DNA from: Aspergillus flavus
Taxonomy: Eukaryota; Ascomycota; Eurotiomycetes; Eurotiales; Aspergillaceae
Assembly (NCBI RefSeq): GCF_009017415.1
Contig: NC_092410.1
Coordinates: 3,472,001 to 3,536,000, forward strand
Direction of reading: 5' to 3'
DNA: 64,000 bases
A program made the position numbers and the translations under genes. The notes beneath the pieces are model-generated. The model did no database searches. It saw only the letters and a list, made by a program, of their open reading frames with translations, and had not been told where the DNA came from. This document shows positions 45,731 through 58,337 of this stretch, piece by piece (within the stretch, counting starts at the first letter, position 1; every line of letters begins with the position of its first letter).

Positions 45731-48700
45731 CTATGAGTCATCCACAAGCCGTTTATGTTCCCAGGCCTTCTTGGCACCGTCCAAAAGGACCTCCATATTC
45801 CCACTGTTGTCACACATGCCTCGGAAAACACCATCTTCCCGGTTGATAAGGGTCCACGGATGGTCGTACTCCACCACACGGCCGTGATCGAGCACCAGCA
45901 CCTTGTCGTAGTCAATGATCGTCTGCAAGCGGTGTGCAATCGTGATGATAGTGCTGTCCCGGAGTTCACGTAGCGTCTCCTGGATTCTGGCATCGGTGTT
46001 ATAGTCAATGGAAGCCGTCGCTTCATCCATCATCAGTACTTTGGGGTCCTTAAGAAGCGCACGGGCGAGACACATAAGCTGCCTCTGTCCTTGGGACAAA
46101 TTAGATCCAGACTCCGAAATCGGTGTCTCAAGGTTGAGGAAGATGTTCTTATTGTCAAGAACGACAGTGCCATTCGCTGTCGCGACGGGTTCCGCGCTGT
46201 TTACCACAGGAGTTGCAGTTCCTGATGTTCCAGAGCCGATCAAGTGAACCCGACGGAGCGCGGTGAATATTTGCTCATCCGTGAAGAGATTGAATGGGTC
46301 GAGGTTGCTCCGGATGGTGCCTGTGAAAAGAGTCGGGTCTTGAGGCACAATCGTGATAGACTCTCGCAGGTCGCGGAGCCCAATAGAGCCGATATCTACA
46401 TCATCAATGACTATACGTCCCTTCTCAGCTTCAAGGCCACGGAAGAGAGCAAGGGCCAGTGAGCTTTTGCCCGCGCCAGTGCGGCCCACGATGCCGACCT
46501 TTTCACCCGGCTGCACAGTGAAGGAAACGTTGCGAAGAACAGGATCAAGGTCCGGCCGGTAACGTGTAGTGTAGTTGGTAAATTCAACAGCTCCGCCACT
46601 AGGCCAGTGGGCTGGCGGCCTTGACTCGGAAATAACCGCCGCCGCCTCTTGCTCTACCTCAAGATACTCTTTCACTCGTTCAACAGAGTTCATGTTCTGT
46701 TGAACTTCGGAATAGAGACGGACCAACCAGAGAACATTCTCCGTGAATGTAACTGCGTATGTCAGCGCAAGACCAGCAGCGCCGGCGTCAATCTTTCCGA
46801 TACTGAGCAGGACGAAGACAGCAGTAAAGAAGGAGACCAAGGCACCACACCAGTCAACGCGAAGGGCAAGCCAACGATTACTGGCCCAAAGATAAATGTG
46901 CGGCCGGTTGTAGTCGTTGATGCGCCGATGATTGTCCACAATGAACCTAGGCCCGTCGCCGTAGGCACGAATGGTAACAATTCCATTAAGGGTCTCGCCG
47001 AACTGTTGATACAAAGGACTCCTCTGCACAGACTCTAGTCGCTTGAGATCACGAGAGGCATTCAAGTACACAGCTCCCAATGCAAAGTAGACCAACGTAA
47101 TGAAGACAGCCGCAATCAAGAAACCGGGCATAATCACGGAAATCAGAGCCACAATCATTACCACAGTGGCAAGGCAGTGAAGCATACCAATTGCCACCGG
47201 AGCAACTTCTTGGTCGACAGCTTCAACATCCTTGGAAAACCTGTTCATCAATTGACCGAGAGGTGTTGAGTCGAAAAACTTGAACTTAGCATGCATCACG
47301 GCATTCAAAAGACGCTTGTGGATCTTATTGGATGCATGCAGCGAGCCCCAGAACAGAACACCCTCTCTGACCAAGGAAATCATGATGTAAAGCAATCCAA
47401 GAATCGCATATACACCGAGATAGTAGGCAACATTAACATCGCCGTAGGTCCCCGTGGCTACCCGTGTACCAAAGTGGGGGGCACTCTGTGTGGAGGTTCG
47501 TGGGACACCCCCAGCATTGAATGACGGGATCTTGAAACTCGTTATGGCAGCGTAGTCTCCAACATCATCTGTTCCGACATGCTCAGTCTGATAGGAGTTG
47601 GCCCACTGTCTGATCCAAACATTCGTAGATACAGATCCCAGTTGCTGTAAGCAGAAAACGCACAAAGCGCCCGTCCAGTAGTACCATGAGCCCATAGAGA
47701 GAAGGTACATTTTGATGGTTGACCACTTGATACTACCAGTAGCCTTTCCTTCCACCAACTTAGGTCGTGCCTCCTCTTGTTTTTGACCTTTTCCGGCTGA
47801 GCCATTGGTAATTCCACCGTTGGTGGCATGCGACTCGTCCTCATGACGGTCTCCGAGATCGGTCGGCATTCGAGAGGGACGTTGAGAGCTAGACCTAGAT
47901 GTGGGTCGCGACTTGAGAAGTTCGTCGCCCAGCACTCCGGACGCTGCCACCTTGTCCGGACGTCCCTGGGCGACCACCTTACCGTTGTCCAGGACGATGA
48001 CATGCTCCGCTTGCGGGACAGTAAGAGCAATGTTGTGGGTAACAAGCACGCAGGTTCGGTCAAACATCAACGGTCCTAGAAGAGCCTCTCGGAAAATGTG
48101 CTTGGCAGTGTGGGAGTCTACGGCACTCAGACAGTCGTCCAACAGGAGGTGGCGCGCCTTGCTGTAGATGGCACGGGCGAGGGATATCCTCTGCTTTTGT
48201 CCTCCTGAAAGACTGATACCCTTCTCACCTACGATAGTCTGATCACCGGCATCGAGGATACTGAAGTCTCGTTCCAGAGCGCAGGCCTTTACCACAGCAT
48301 TGTAGCGACGTTGATCCCAAGGTGAGGCAAAAACAATATTTCCCTTGACGGTATCATTGACTAGCCACGCTTCCTGCGCACAGTACGCCACGCTCTCCAT
48401 AAGACCCGTCTGTGGGTCGACCGGAAGTTCTGTCCGGCTAGAGGTTCCACCGGGTAAATGAACGCTACCTTCCAGGAGTTTCATTTCTCCCAGGAGTGCC
48501 ATCAGGAGAGATGTCTTGCCAGAGCCTGTGGCTCCAGTAATGATATTTAATTTGCCAGTCCGGAATGATACATCGATATTAATCAAGCGAAATGCGTCCG
48601 TAGTATCACTCTGCGGGTCATCTTTATATTGGCCCTTGGAGCTTCCCCAGGTAAGCGTGGCATTCTCCAGCGCAATCTTAGGTGGCTGTCCAGCAGAGTT

Positions 48701-50782
48701 GCTATCTTCCAACTGATTGTATTTCTGGGTTTCCTCCTCGTTGAGGAATTTATCCACACGGTCCAGAGAGACTTTTGATTCTTGTACGTGAGCCACCATA
48801 TCGGCCAGCTGATCCAACGGAATACGAAGCAACGAAAACATCGACAGGGCCGGGAAGGCAACCGACGGTGTCAGCTTCTTCTCCTCCACAACGGTGTACA
48901 GGAAAAACGAAGCGAAAGTGATAATAAGTGGTGTTCCGTACCAGACGGTTGCTGCCGTGGACCAGATAATGTAGCGGTAGCGTAATGCTTTGAGTTCCGC
49001 CTTGCGTTTCTCGTTGACGGTATCTTCAAAGCGCTGCTCCCATGCGAAATACTTGATGATCCTGATGTTCTGCAGTATCTCATTGGTGGCGTGTATGCGA
49101 GCGTCGGTTGAAGTCAAGATCTGGTTTTGGACCTTTGTAAATTGCTTTGCGATGAACAGGTTCACCGGCAACATGAAAACCATTATGACAATGCCAGCGA
49201 ATGAGCTGAACCCAAGAAGCCGGTACAGAAGCGTGACGGCGATAGTGATCTGCACCGGCACACTAGCCCACAGAAAATGAAGGTAGGCACCCACCTCGCT
49301 GACCTTGAAGGAGTCAATCGCCATCAAGTTGATGATGTTACCTGTATTGGCCGAGTGAGCATCGTCATCTTCTCCAGATTCCTTTGCATTCTGGCCATCT
49401 GCCTCGGGATCTGTCGTTGTGGCCTTCTTTTTCTTTCGACCGAAGGTGAAGACTCTCTTCTTCTTACTGATAGGGGTAGTTTCTTCGGGCTTTTTCTTGC
49501 CCGCATCGCCAGAGGCTCCCGCTTTGCGCCTCAGAGCTTTGGCGTAAATCTCGCCGATGATAATGGCGCGAAGTTTCACGCCCAGCTTGCGCCCTATCCA
49601 GAGAGCTTGTCCATCCGCAACACCCTGAATAGCTCCCGAGCAGAACAACAGAATGGCAAACAGCCAAGCGGCATTCGCAGTGGTTGACCTCGGATCTTCC
49701 ACATATTCCAAGATTGCCTTGAGCAGAATGGTAGGTAAGTACGTAAAAAGGCATGAGAAGATCGTCCATGAACCTTGCCACAAGAGCGTAGGCCAAAAAT
49801 AGCGACCAAGTCTCCAAACTAATGCGCCCTTATACTGCCTCCGGCGAAAGTCTTCCAGCACGGTTGCTGCTTTTTGGGATGAGGTCAAATTCCAAACGTC
49901 GTCGAGTTCCAGAGCTTGTCTATAGCCCTTTAGGATAAGGGGATCTAGCCAGGAAAAGGTTGCTAAGGAGAACAAGCTGGCAGTTGGATGTCTCGCTGGC
50001 TGGATACCATCCTCGTGTGGAACTAATACGGCCTTATTTCCTCTGCGCGTAGTCACTGCAATGAGAAGGAGAAGAGTAGATAGAGAAAACTCCACCGCGC
50101 TGAAGATTGTAGCACGCCTTGAGACGGGATGAATGACGGCAGACCGGAACACAAGAATATTGAACAACCACTGGAGCCCGTACAGGCAAGCGGTGTGATT
50201 CCAAATCCTAGGAAGCAGATGCAAGTCCAGAGTAGAGAGAAGCAAGCGAATCAATGCCAAAAACAGGATATAACTCCACGAAACTAGCTTCGCCACCGCA
50301 GAGAGTTTACCGCTGTTGCCCCAGGTATTTGTCCACAGAACCGCGATGAAGACGGCCACTTCTCCCAGAAGCGCCACTACTTCGAGCGTTATCAGAGCGA
50401 CTTCGCCTCGAGGGCGATCGACTTCAAATTGTAACAATTCCTCTTCCGCGGCCTTGGACAACATCCGATCCGTTTCTTCTCCATGCCCCTCAGCCACTTG
50501 GGCACCAGTTTCCGCAGCATCATCCACGAGGATCTTGTACGAGACACCTTTTCGAGAGACGAAGTAGCAATAAGAGACGCGAAGTACGATAAATAAAAGC
50601 GAGAGCCCACATGCGGTCAGTGGTAAAATGACTTGTAGATAACTGCGATTGACAATGGTGAGTATATGGCTCTTCGATCACATTTAAGAGATGGACTGGG
50701 AAGAGTGTCGATCATACTTGCGTTGAAAGCAACGGGAAACGTCATCGATGGCCCAAATGGGGCCATGGCATTCCGGCGTCAT
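45731..50782 (-). CDS. ABCC-type full-length ABC transporter (Ybt1/Ycf1-like)
   Basis: ATP-driven exporter of conjugates or bile-acid-like compounds, usually in the vacuolar membrane. Two exons (50718-50782, 45731-50642) give 1,658 residues. The short first exon encodes MTPECHGPIWAIDDVSRCFQ, and a 75-nt intron joins it to the TMD0 helix YLQVILPLTACGLSLLFIVL; without it only a non-ATG start is available. Layout: TMD0 (to about 190), TMD1, NBD1 with Walker A GATGSGKT (about 727) and signature LSGGQKQ (about 833), a charged linker, TMD2 with GQLMNRFSKDVEAVDQE, NBD2 with GRTGAGKS (about 1409) and LSQGQRQ (about 1538) then LMMDEATASID. NBD1 has a non-consensus Walker B Asp (LLLDDCLSAVD), as in this subfamily. 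It is intact. Confidence 0.97.
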
Positions 50783-52757
50783 TTCTGACAAGCGGATGAA
50801 AGAAAATAATTGCTATAATAGAAGATCTGATAGATCATCCGCCTCGCGTTCAGGTCCTGGTGACAGAGACCCACGTGGGAGGAGGACGACAGGACGAGAG
50901 CTATACAACAGCCACTCGCGTTATTGGCAGTCTGCGGAGATTGTGTCGCAAGACAAGCCTAGCATGGCAATCGGAGAAAAGCAAACGAAAGACAAGGGAA
51001 ATTCACAAGTGATAACGAAGTGCGAGGGCACCGAGAAGCCCTTGCAGTTCTGTCAGTAACAATGGAATGAAGAGATGGATCAAGGTGAATCCAAGCTCAT
51101 CTGGAAAAGAAAAGACGGAAGGGAAGGGAAAACGACGGATGACGGAAGGGCAGAGAAAGCCAAGAGAGCAGTTAGAAAGAAGTGGGACGGGGGGAGGGAG
51201 AGAAAGCAGGGTGGATTCCCTAGGCTACTAGTACTCGTTCCCCACCGCCTGGTGCGAGGGATCCAGAACCCAGACCAACGGTTATTAATTTACAACGTAC
51301 TCACGTTCGAGTCACTTTTTTCTCTTTCACAGAAATTGACGACAACGGAAGGGGGGAGGGAATCTCAGCCTATTGGCGGCAGAGTTCGTGTGAGACTCGA
51401 AATAATTATCTGATGGCTGCAGCTCCCATGACAGCCCTCATTGGCCTATGATATCACCGCATCTCCTCTACTCAAGGTCAATTCATGGTATATAGAACTC
51501 AGGAAAATATCAAGCTATCTCTGGCGTGGTCTAGTATGTTTATTTGTAATTCTTTTTTTTCCTTGATTTATTTTTCTTATGTTAGTTCCTTTTTCTCCCT
51601 CCATATCTCTAAACTAAACCCTAGATATGTACTATGTACATATGTACGACTAGGGTTGGGAACTCGGAACTAGTGATTCAACGTCTGTGCTTTTACTGCA
51701 TACTACTTTGCATAGTGAAGACGTTGTATGTATGTCAAACTTTCAGTCCCAGGGATCTTGAGTTACCTTTGTTCATTTTCCAGAAGAGATGCCAAGCTAC
51801 TGGCTATTTTTCTGAGTACTTATGGAGTACCGTCCTACCTATGAGATTCGTCATTCCGTTCTCCAGTGTCATCAGCAACGAACCAGGCGTCGGCAGGGAT
51901 AGATTACGGCAGTGAGTCACTTGATGGCAATGTAACCTGCAGGAAGGTCGTAAAAGAGCTCTGACTCAAAAACTTCTTCCCCGACTCCCCAATTGGGTAA
52001 TTCGTATCTCTATCTCCGAGATAAGCGGGATAACTTTGCTCGTACTAGATCCCTTAGAGTATGGACAGCTGCGACGAGGTCGGCTTCAAGCGAACCGGGC
52101 GTAGGTGAAAACCCCACTTGAGAGGAATCCCTCTCCACCTTTGCTCCTCGGCTGATGTGATCCTGTACACCAATGGCATGCGATGATGTCGAGGTACCTA
52201 TCCAGGTCCCCAGGAACGCAGGCGACTGGCCTACGACTTAGTAGAACTAGACTAGATAGAGTCCTTGTGTTAATATTCTCATTCATCGGTTTTTTGGAGA
52301 AACACTACCGAGAGACAAAAGTGGAGAATAACACAGCTGAACAGAAAGAAAAAGTGGTTCGAAACTCACCAGCGACAAGTAACAACACAGTCGTTAGTAA
52401 TGGCACTCTCTTAACACCAAAGAAAAATCTCCTCCGTTATTTGACTTTTTCCTTTCGGTTTTTTCCCTCCCTAAGCGGGTACAGGAACCCACAGCAAAGT
52501 CCCAATTGTTCCATAGCGCCACCCCGGAACTTTCCGTGGGGATTGCCACGCCCAGGCTAGTGTGCAGACGTTGAAAAGGGCGGAATCTTATCGCCTCACA
52601 GGACGATCGTCCCGCCCTTTGACAGAACATCATCCTGTACAGGGGATCCCCTACGCCTCTACGTTATCTGGTGTTTCTAACCCCCAAGTATAGTTCCACC
52701 GCTACTCCCTAACCGCCGCCAGTCTATCCTTCTTTCGTCTCCTCTCTCACTGTCACT
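50783..52757. promoter_or_regulatory. Divergent intergenic region between ABCC transporter and UBC genes
   Basis: About 2 kb. 51075-51230 is purine-rich. 51400-52700 is mixed, with C/T-rich stretches near 52690-52757 like a fungal core promoter. No gene is supportable. Confidence 0.45.
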
Positions 52758-53571
52758 ATGGCCGAACGTATCTTGATGAACGAATACAAGACCCTCGCCA
52801 AGGAGCCTTGGGTCAATATCGAAGTAAGCCTTCCCAGGGTCCTACACCCCGTGTGACTGGGCTTAGCTAACGGTCTTCTGTCCGCCAGCTCGATAACGAG
52901 GACATTTTCAGGTGGACTATCGGATTAATCGTCCTCAACCCCGACTCCTTGTACTACGGCGGTTATTTCAAGGCGTCCATGAAATTTCCCAAAAACTACC
53001 CTTTTTCCCCCCCAGGTAAGCAGCACCGTCAACCCACGGCTCGGAATTCGTAACAGCGACTGACTCGGAATTTTCAACCATAGAGTTCGCTTTTCGACGC
53101 CCGCTGTACCACCCCAATATCTATCCCGACGGGAAACTCTGCATCTCGATTCTCCACGCACCAGGCGAAGATGAAATGTCGGGCGAGCTGGCCTCGGAAC
53201 GATGGTCGCCTGCTCAACGCGTCGAATCTGTCTTGATCTCCATCCTCTCGTTACTAGACGACGCGGAAGTGTCGTCCCCCGCCAACGTCGACGCTGGCGT
53301 GACGCTGCGGAAGGAACCCGAGGAATACAAGTCGCGCGTCCGGAAGGACGTTGAGATTTCGAAGCAAGATATCCCCGAAGGCTTCGTCATGCCGACCCAC
53401 CAACCAGCAACAGTGAAGCCCGTGGAGAAGGACGATTCGGATTTCTGGGCGGAAAGCGATGCAGACGATGACGTGTTCGGAGGAAGCGACTCGGACGAAG
53501 ACATGGACTTTGACGACCAAGATACTGGCAGTGATGAAGAAGAGGAGGAGGAGGAGAAGGAGCGGTCGTGA
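52758..53571 (+). CDS. Cdc34-type E2 ubiquitin-conjugating enzyme
   Basis: Transfers ubiquitin to substrates, typically with SCF ligases that drive G1/S cell-cycle protein turnover. Three exons (52758-52823, 52889-53015, 53084-53571) give 226 residues. The UBC fold includes the HPN motif at 74-76 (HPNIYPDGKLC) and the catalytic cysteine at 84. The Cdc34/UBE2R insertion after the active site (HAPGEDEMSGELASERW, about 88-104) is present and separates this from ordinary E2 enzymes. After the fold (ends about 170) an acidic tail of Asp/Glu-rich repeats (SDEDMDFDDQ, GSDEEEEEEE) matches the tail that Cdc34 uses to bind the SCF cullin. The intron positions and residue phases are all consistent. Nuclear/cytosolic, likely essential. 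Confidence 0.97.
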
Positions 53572-55131
53572 CACTGGGTCTCGTGTGTGAGAGAGACACG
53601 TTCACCTCTCTCTTTTCTTCATCGATCTTTCTTTTTCTTTATTTTGGAATTTTGGCGTAGGACTTCGCAGGCGTTAATTTGTGGCATAGCGCGGGCGCAG
53701 GGACGGCTGAGCTCTAGCATTTCTGGACATATCTCCCATAGCATCCCATTCAAAGGATCTATTCATAAGAAGTACTCCGTAGTTTGTAAGGTACCCAGTT
53801 GTCACAGAATCCCCATGTAGTTTAGCCCCGTGGAGCAAGTCAGGGGGAATCAAAGCCCAGGAATAGTACGAAGCCACCTCTGAAAGAGGAAAAGAAGACC
53901 GAGCCAGTCGACTGAGAAAATGTAGCATACCTGGCACACGCCGGGTGGATCTCTTGCGAAAACCAGCATACCAGGCCCGAATTCCCAGATTCATGTGACT
54001 GAACGTACCGTAGATGTTGAACGCCTCAACCGAACTGATGATTGTGGCAATCACCCATTACCGGCAACCATAGTTCTCTCGTACTCAAGGTAATCATCCA
54101 GATTTCTTCCATGGAACGTTTCATTTCCAGTCCGGAAAGTGACAAGACCGCCCATTGGGTGTGGTTGACCACATGGCCCCCCGTGCGTACTGTACATACA
54201 TACACACTTACCTGTCATTCAGTTCTATGACAACCAAACTACAGAGAAAGCGTTATAATGAGACTACATCCATTGGTATATGTAAGATAAACATCGGAGT
54301 TAATATCACCAGCTTCTCATTTTTTTTTTTTTACTCGTTCCGCCTGAACACTACAAATATATATCTCCAACCGCGAACTGTTTCCATTTAAGGGCGACCT
54401 CCTACGCACACAGAATACACTATATGCCGTAATCTTAGGTAGTAAATATAAACTGGAAAAGCTTATTGATATACTTTTAATGTTGTTGAAACATCCTAAG
54501 CAATTAATAAATATAATGTCGGGTCATCTGCCTCCTCACCCGTCTTCCGATGATGGGTAGTATGTATGCAAATCTAGAACCTGAAAATACAACAGAAGAT
54601 GAGAGGGGGTCATGGGTTGGATTGAACCTGTGGGGGGTTGTGCAATGGTTAGCATGTCTATATGGTCACTAGGAGTGACATATATGATGTAGAATAAGAC
54701 GAGCGTCCATGGTATATGGGCAATCTTCAATATATCAGTCTACTTCTACGACGGGAGCAACCTGGCAGGAAGGGGACACTCCTACCTAATTGGTAGCCAG
54801 CGTTAGACTTTATGGCAGCCTTCAAACCAAGCCACGATTATCTGTGCAGAACAGTCGCATAATTGATTTGGCAGTCTGTTAAAAGCAAGCACATGTATCT
54901 CTAGATAGGATGTCAAAGATTGTTGTGGACATGTATGCTATAATAATAATGAAAGACCAGGTAAACCATGTCAGGATAATGTACCCAATGCAGTCAATGC
55001 ATCGGCTTCTCCGTGTTACCAAAAAGCAGCAGCAAAAACAAATACCAGCGCCAGTGTTCGGTTAGCCAATTCCCATACCCTGCCATAAACGAAACTAGTT
55101 ACGTCACTCTAAATCAAGTCTTGTCTTGCAT
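53572..55131. other. Intergenic, no feature seen
   Basis: About 1.6 kb between the Cdc34-type and PepC-type genes (convergent). T-runs lie near 54322-54332. A minus-strand open frame at 53674-54054 (126 codons) is not recognisable. No gene is supported. Confidence 0.45.
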
Positions 55132-56741
55132 CTATGCAACAACAGCACCCTGGATCTCACTGTAAATAGCTCCAAGCTCCTCAGCGAGCAACTTCTCGGC
55201 CTTGTTGACTAGTCCGTCAAAGCGGTCCTTAAGGTTGTCACTGCCGGCCTTGTATCCACCCTTGGCGACAATCTGGGTGTAGTTGTCGGCACCACCGCCG
55301 TTCCAGGCGAGAAGCTAGAATAAAACAGTTAGCCACTTTCTGTTTCATTATACCAAAATGGATAATATAACTTACGTTGGGGGTGTCAGATGGGATATCA
55401 GTAAGGGCACCCTGGGTGGCGATGGAGATGATATCCTTCTTGAGCTTGGCAGGAGTAAGCTCATCGACAGCGAAAGCAGAGTCCTGAGCAGGCTGCAGAG
55501 AAACGAAGTAGGCCAGCAGACCAGCAATGTGAGGAGAAGCCATAGAGGTTCCAGAGATGGTGTTGACAGCGTGCTTGCTGCCAGTCCAGGTGGAAAGAAT
55601 GTTGAGACCCGGGGCAAAGATGTCAGTGCACTTTCCGTAGTTGGAGAAGTAAGCACGCTCATCCTGAAGGGTCGAGGCACCGACAGTGATGGCATTCTCA
55701 GCGGCAGCAGGGGAGTAGTTGCAGGCATCGGCATTGTCGTTACCAGCAGCAACGGCGAAGTGAAGACCAGCCTCAACACCAGCATTGACAGCAGCCTCAA
55801 GGGTCCTGGACTTGCCACCACCAAGACTCATGTTGGCAACGCTGCCCTTGAAACCCTTGACCTTGCCATCTTTGGCGTCCTTAGCCTTCTTGAGGTGGGA
55901 CTGGACGGCCCACTCGACACCCAGAACGACATCGGACATAGTGCCAGAACCGCTGGACCTCAAGACCTTGACGGCATAGATGTTGGCCTTCTTGGCAACA
56001 CCGTACTTCTTACCAGCAATGGTTCCGGAGCAGTGAGTTCCGTGTCCGTTGCCATCCGCATCCTCATCATTGCTAGGGATGGTCTTTCCCCAGTGTGCTC
56101 GATCCTCGAAATCGACATGCTCAATGTTGATACCAGTGTCAATAGTATAAGCATCGACACCCTCACCGCCTTCCGAAGCATACAGGTACTTGTTAAAGGT
56201 ACCGAACGAGAGGCTGTCACGGTGAGAGATACGAGCCAAGCCCCAGGGAGCATTCTTCTCGGTTGTCTCCTCCATGGTGTGGACTTCGGTGTCTTTCTCG
56301 ATGTATTCAACCTTGAAAATCAAGTTAGACCAAGGGCTCTTCAAAAACGGGTGGGCCGAGGGGGAAACCTACATCAGGATGTCTCCGGACCTGCTCGATC
56401 ACATCCTCATGGAAATGTCCGGAGTAGCCCGCTAGGGACCCGGCGATATCGAAGGTGTTCTTGAGACCGAGGTAAAGGTCATCACTGAAACCAAAAAGAG
56501 AGCGCTTCTTCAGGTCGATGCGTCCAGTCATCGAATCGTGGATGTCCTGCACCCAGGTGTGATGAGCAGCAGCCGTTTCAGCGGAAACATGCTTCTTGAA
56601 GACGACAATGTAAGAGTCTGGAACCTCTTTGGCATTTGAGGCCGAAAGAATGGGAGCCGCTCCGTTGTGGATGGAGTCAACAGCAACGGGGGAGGCCGCT
56701 GCTAGTAGTGGCAGCAGGGAAAGGCCGAGGATGCCTCTCAT
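55132..56741 (-). CDS. pepC: Vacuolar subtilisin-type serine protease (PepC, Asp f 18-like)
   Basis: Proteinase K-like endopeptidase of the vacuole; this type is also a known allergen. Three exons (56373-56741, 55376-56311, 55132-55314) give 495 residues, the usual length. Residues 1 to about 16 form the signal peptide (MRGILGLSLLPLLAAA). The I9 propeptide inhibitor domain (DSYIVVFKKHV, about 37 on) precedes the mature enzyme, which starts after about residue 135. The catalytic triad is in place: Asp181 in DTGIN, His213 in HGTHC and Ser379 in GTSMASPH; the oxyanion-hole Asn is 314. The start at 56741 was chosen over the in-frame ATG four codons upstream because it puts the signal peptide first. 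A large opposite-strand open frame here is a shadow. Regulation is not visible from the sequence. Confidence 0.97.
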
Positions 56742-58337
56742 GATGGGCAACAAGAGTGACGTCTAACACAAGGTACAGAAGGGGGAAAGGAGAGTTCTAA
56801 GAGGAAAGAATACAGATGGAGATTTAAGGTAAAAAGAAAGGAAAGATGGGAGGATGGAACGATGCTGAGTTGGGGGGGTTAAAAGGAAGAAGGAGGAGGA
56901 AGGATGGATGAGGAGTTGGAGAAGAGGAGGATGGGAGCAGGTGTAAGATAGCTGGGCTTAATAGGTCGATCCCCCAAGCAGGCAAGGGCAGCGGAGGATG
57001 ATGCAACCGGGATACGGTAATTTACAATGATGACACAGCTTTACTGAGGAGGTGCCGCGCGTCGATCGCTCCCGATTAGCGCGGTCGCAAGACCTGGGGT
57101 ATGGCGGTAAGAGGGTAATGGATCCCCAAAAAGGGACCTTTCGGAGTGATTAGTCCACCCAGGAATTAACGCTCAGGTTCCATGGGTGGACGCCATCGGG
57201 GGACGAAGGCACAATGGTGTCGAAAAATGAGGCGAATGAGTGGAGTCTGCACCCTGTATTCTGCAAGTATGTTTGAGAGCTCTTCCAAGGATAGCTCGAG
57301 TGGTGAGTCAACGATGGACAAGGTACCCATTCTGGAGTAACTGCCTAGTTGATTCGTTCGGTTTAACCGCCGTTGTAGTACATTATACGGACTCAACATA
57401 CATATATGTCCCTATCAGGGTGAGATATCCCTCTCAACAAAAGCCGAAAGTGATCCTCCAACGATAGGCAGTAATATCCTACGGTACTTTTTGAAATAAG
57501 TCCTAAAATCCTGTTGCCATCAAGGTACTGCAGGTACAGTACCTAACCGACTCCTCAAAGTGGTACTGCTTATTAGGTTCCTGAGACGAAAAGAGTTGGC
57601 ATGTTAGGTAAATGGCGTTAACGACTGGTCGCCACCGCCAACCACCTTCCCGGGCAACCCGAGTCGCGTGCCATGGGAGCACGCCCATCTTCCGTTGTTC
57701 GCCTGACTTTTGACAAGAAGCCGATCGTACGGAAACCGTGGCAGACCATAGACGCATTACCGCCCAGTACAATACAGGTAATACAGGCGGTCGGGCTTTA
57801 CGGGAGATAAGACATACCTCTCTTATCGATACTTATCTCTCCACCAATGAAGGACCGCCGACGGTCGGAGGCTTTTGTCACCTGATAATCCCTAGGTCTG
57901 AGAGCTGGAAAATGCACCCATGCTCCGATGTGCCCCCGCTTAACGGCACTGCCTCTCCAGTGACGTTGGCATAAGACCGTCTATCACATTCAGGAACCAT
58001 CCTGAGGGTGTAGAGGGAATTATTGCTCTCGACTCACAACTCCGACCTTGACCAGGATAACCCTCATCCCGGATGCTGAATTCGACACAATCGGCCTTGT
58101 CCTTATTCCTAGAGTAGTGCAATTGTTGATCGTCTGACTCGTCAGCTCTCCCTTCCGTTCCCCTCCCTCCCACTACGGCTGTGCCATGTTGGAAAACTGT
58201 GTGGATTACATTCACGACTAGCTACCATAACGCATACCAATGCAGACCGCCTTCATCCTTACACTAAGTGCTGGCTCATGGTGTCTGATGGTCTCTGGCC
58301 ATCGAATAGGTAGTCGGGGATAAGCTTCAGCGGCGCA
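56742..58337. promoter_or_regulatory. Divergent intergenic region upstream of PepC and the BEACH gene
   Basis: About 1.6 kb. 56770-56950 is purine-rich on the plus strand (C/T-rich in the PepC direction), which resembles a fungal promoter/leader. No gene is supportable. Confidence 0.45.

Noticed and set aside
47542..48063. 173-codon minus-strand open frame inside the ABC transporter
   Set aside because: It overlaps the transporter in a shifted frame with no motif, whereas the transporter frame carries every ABC signature.
50527..50527. GTG start for the ABC transporter
   Set aside because: Fungal nuclear genes rarely start at GTG, and a good 5' exon with ATG and intron exists upstream.
53674..54054. 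126-codon minus-strand open frame downstream of the Cdc34-type gene
   Set aside because: No recognised domain, no signal peptide and no spliced extension; length alone is not enough.
55358..56464. 368-codon plus-strand open frame
   Set aside because: Exact antisense of the PepC coding exons; PepC has all catalytic residues, so this frame is a shadow.
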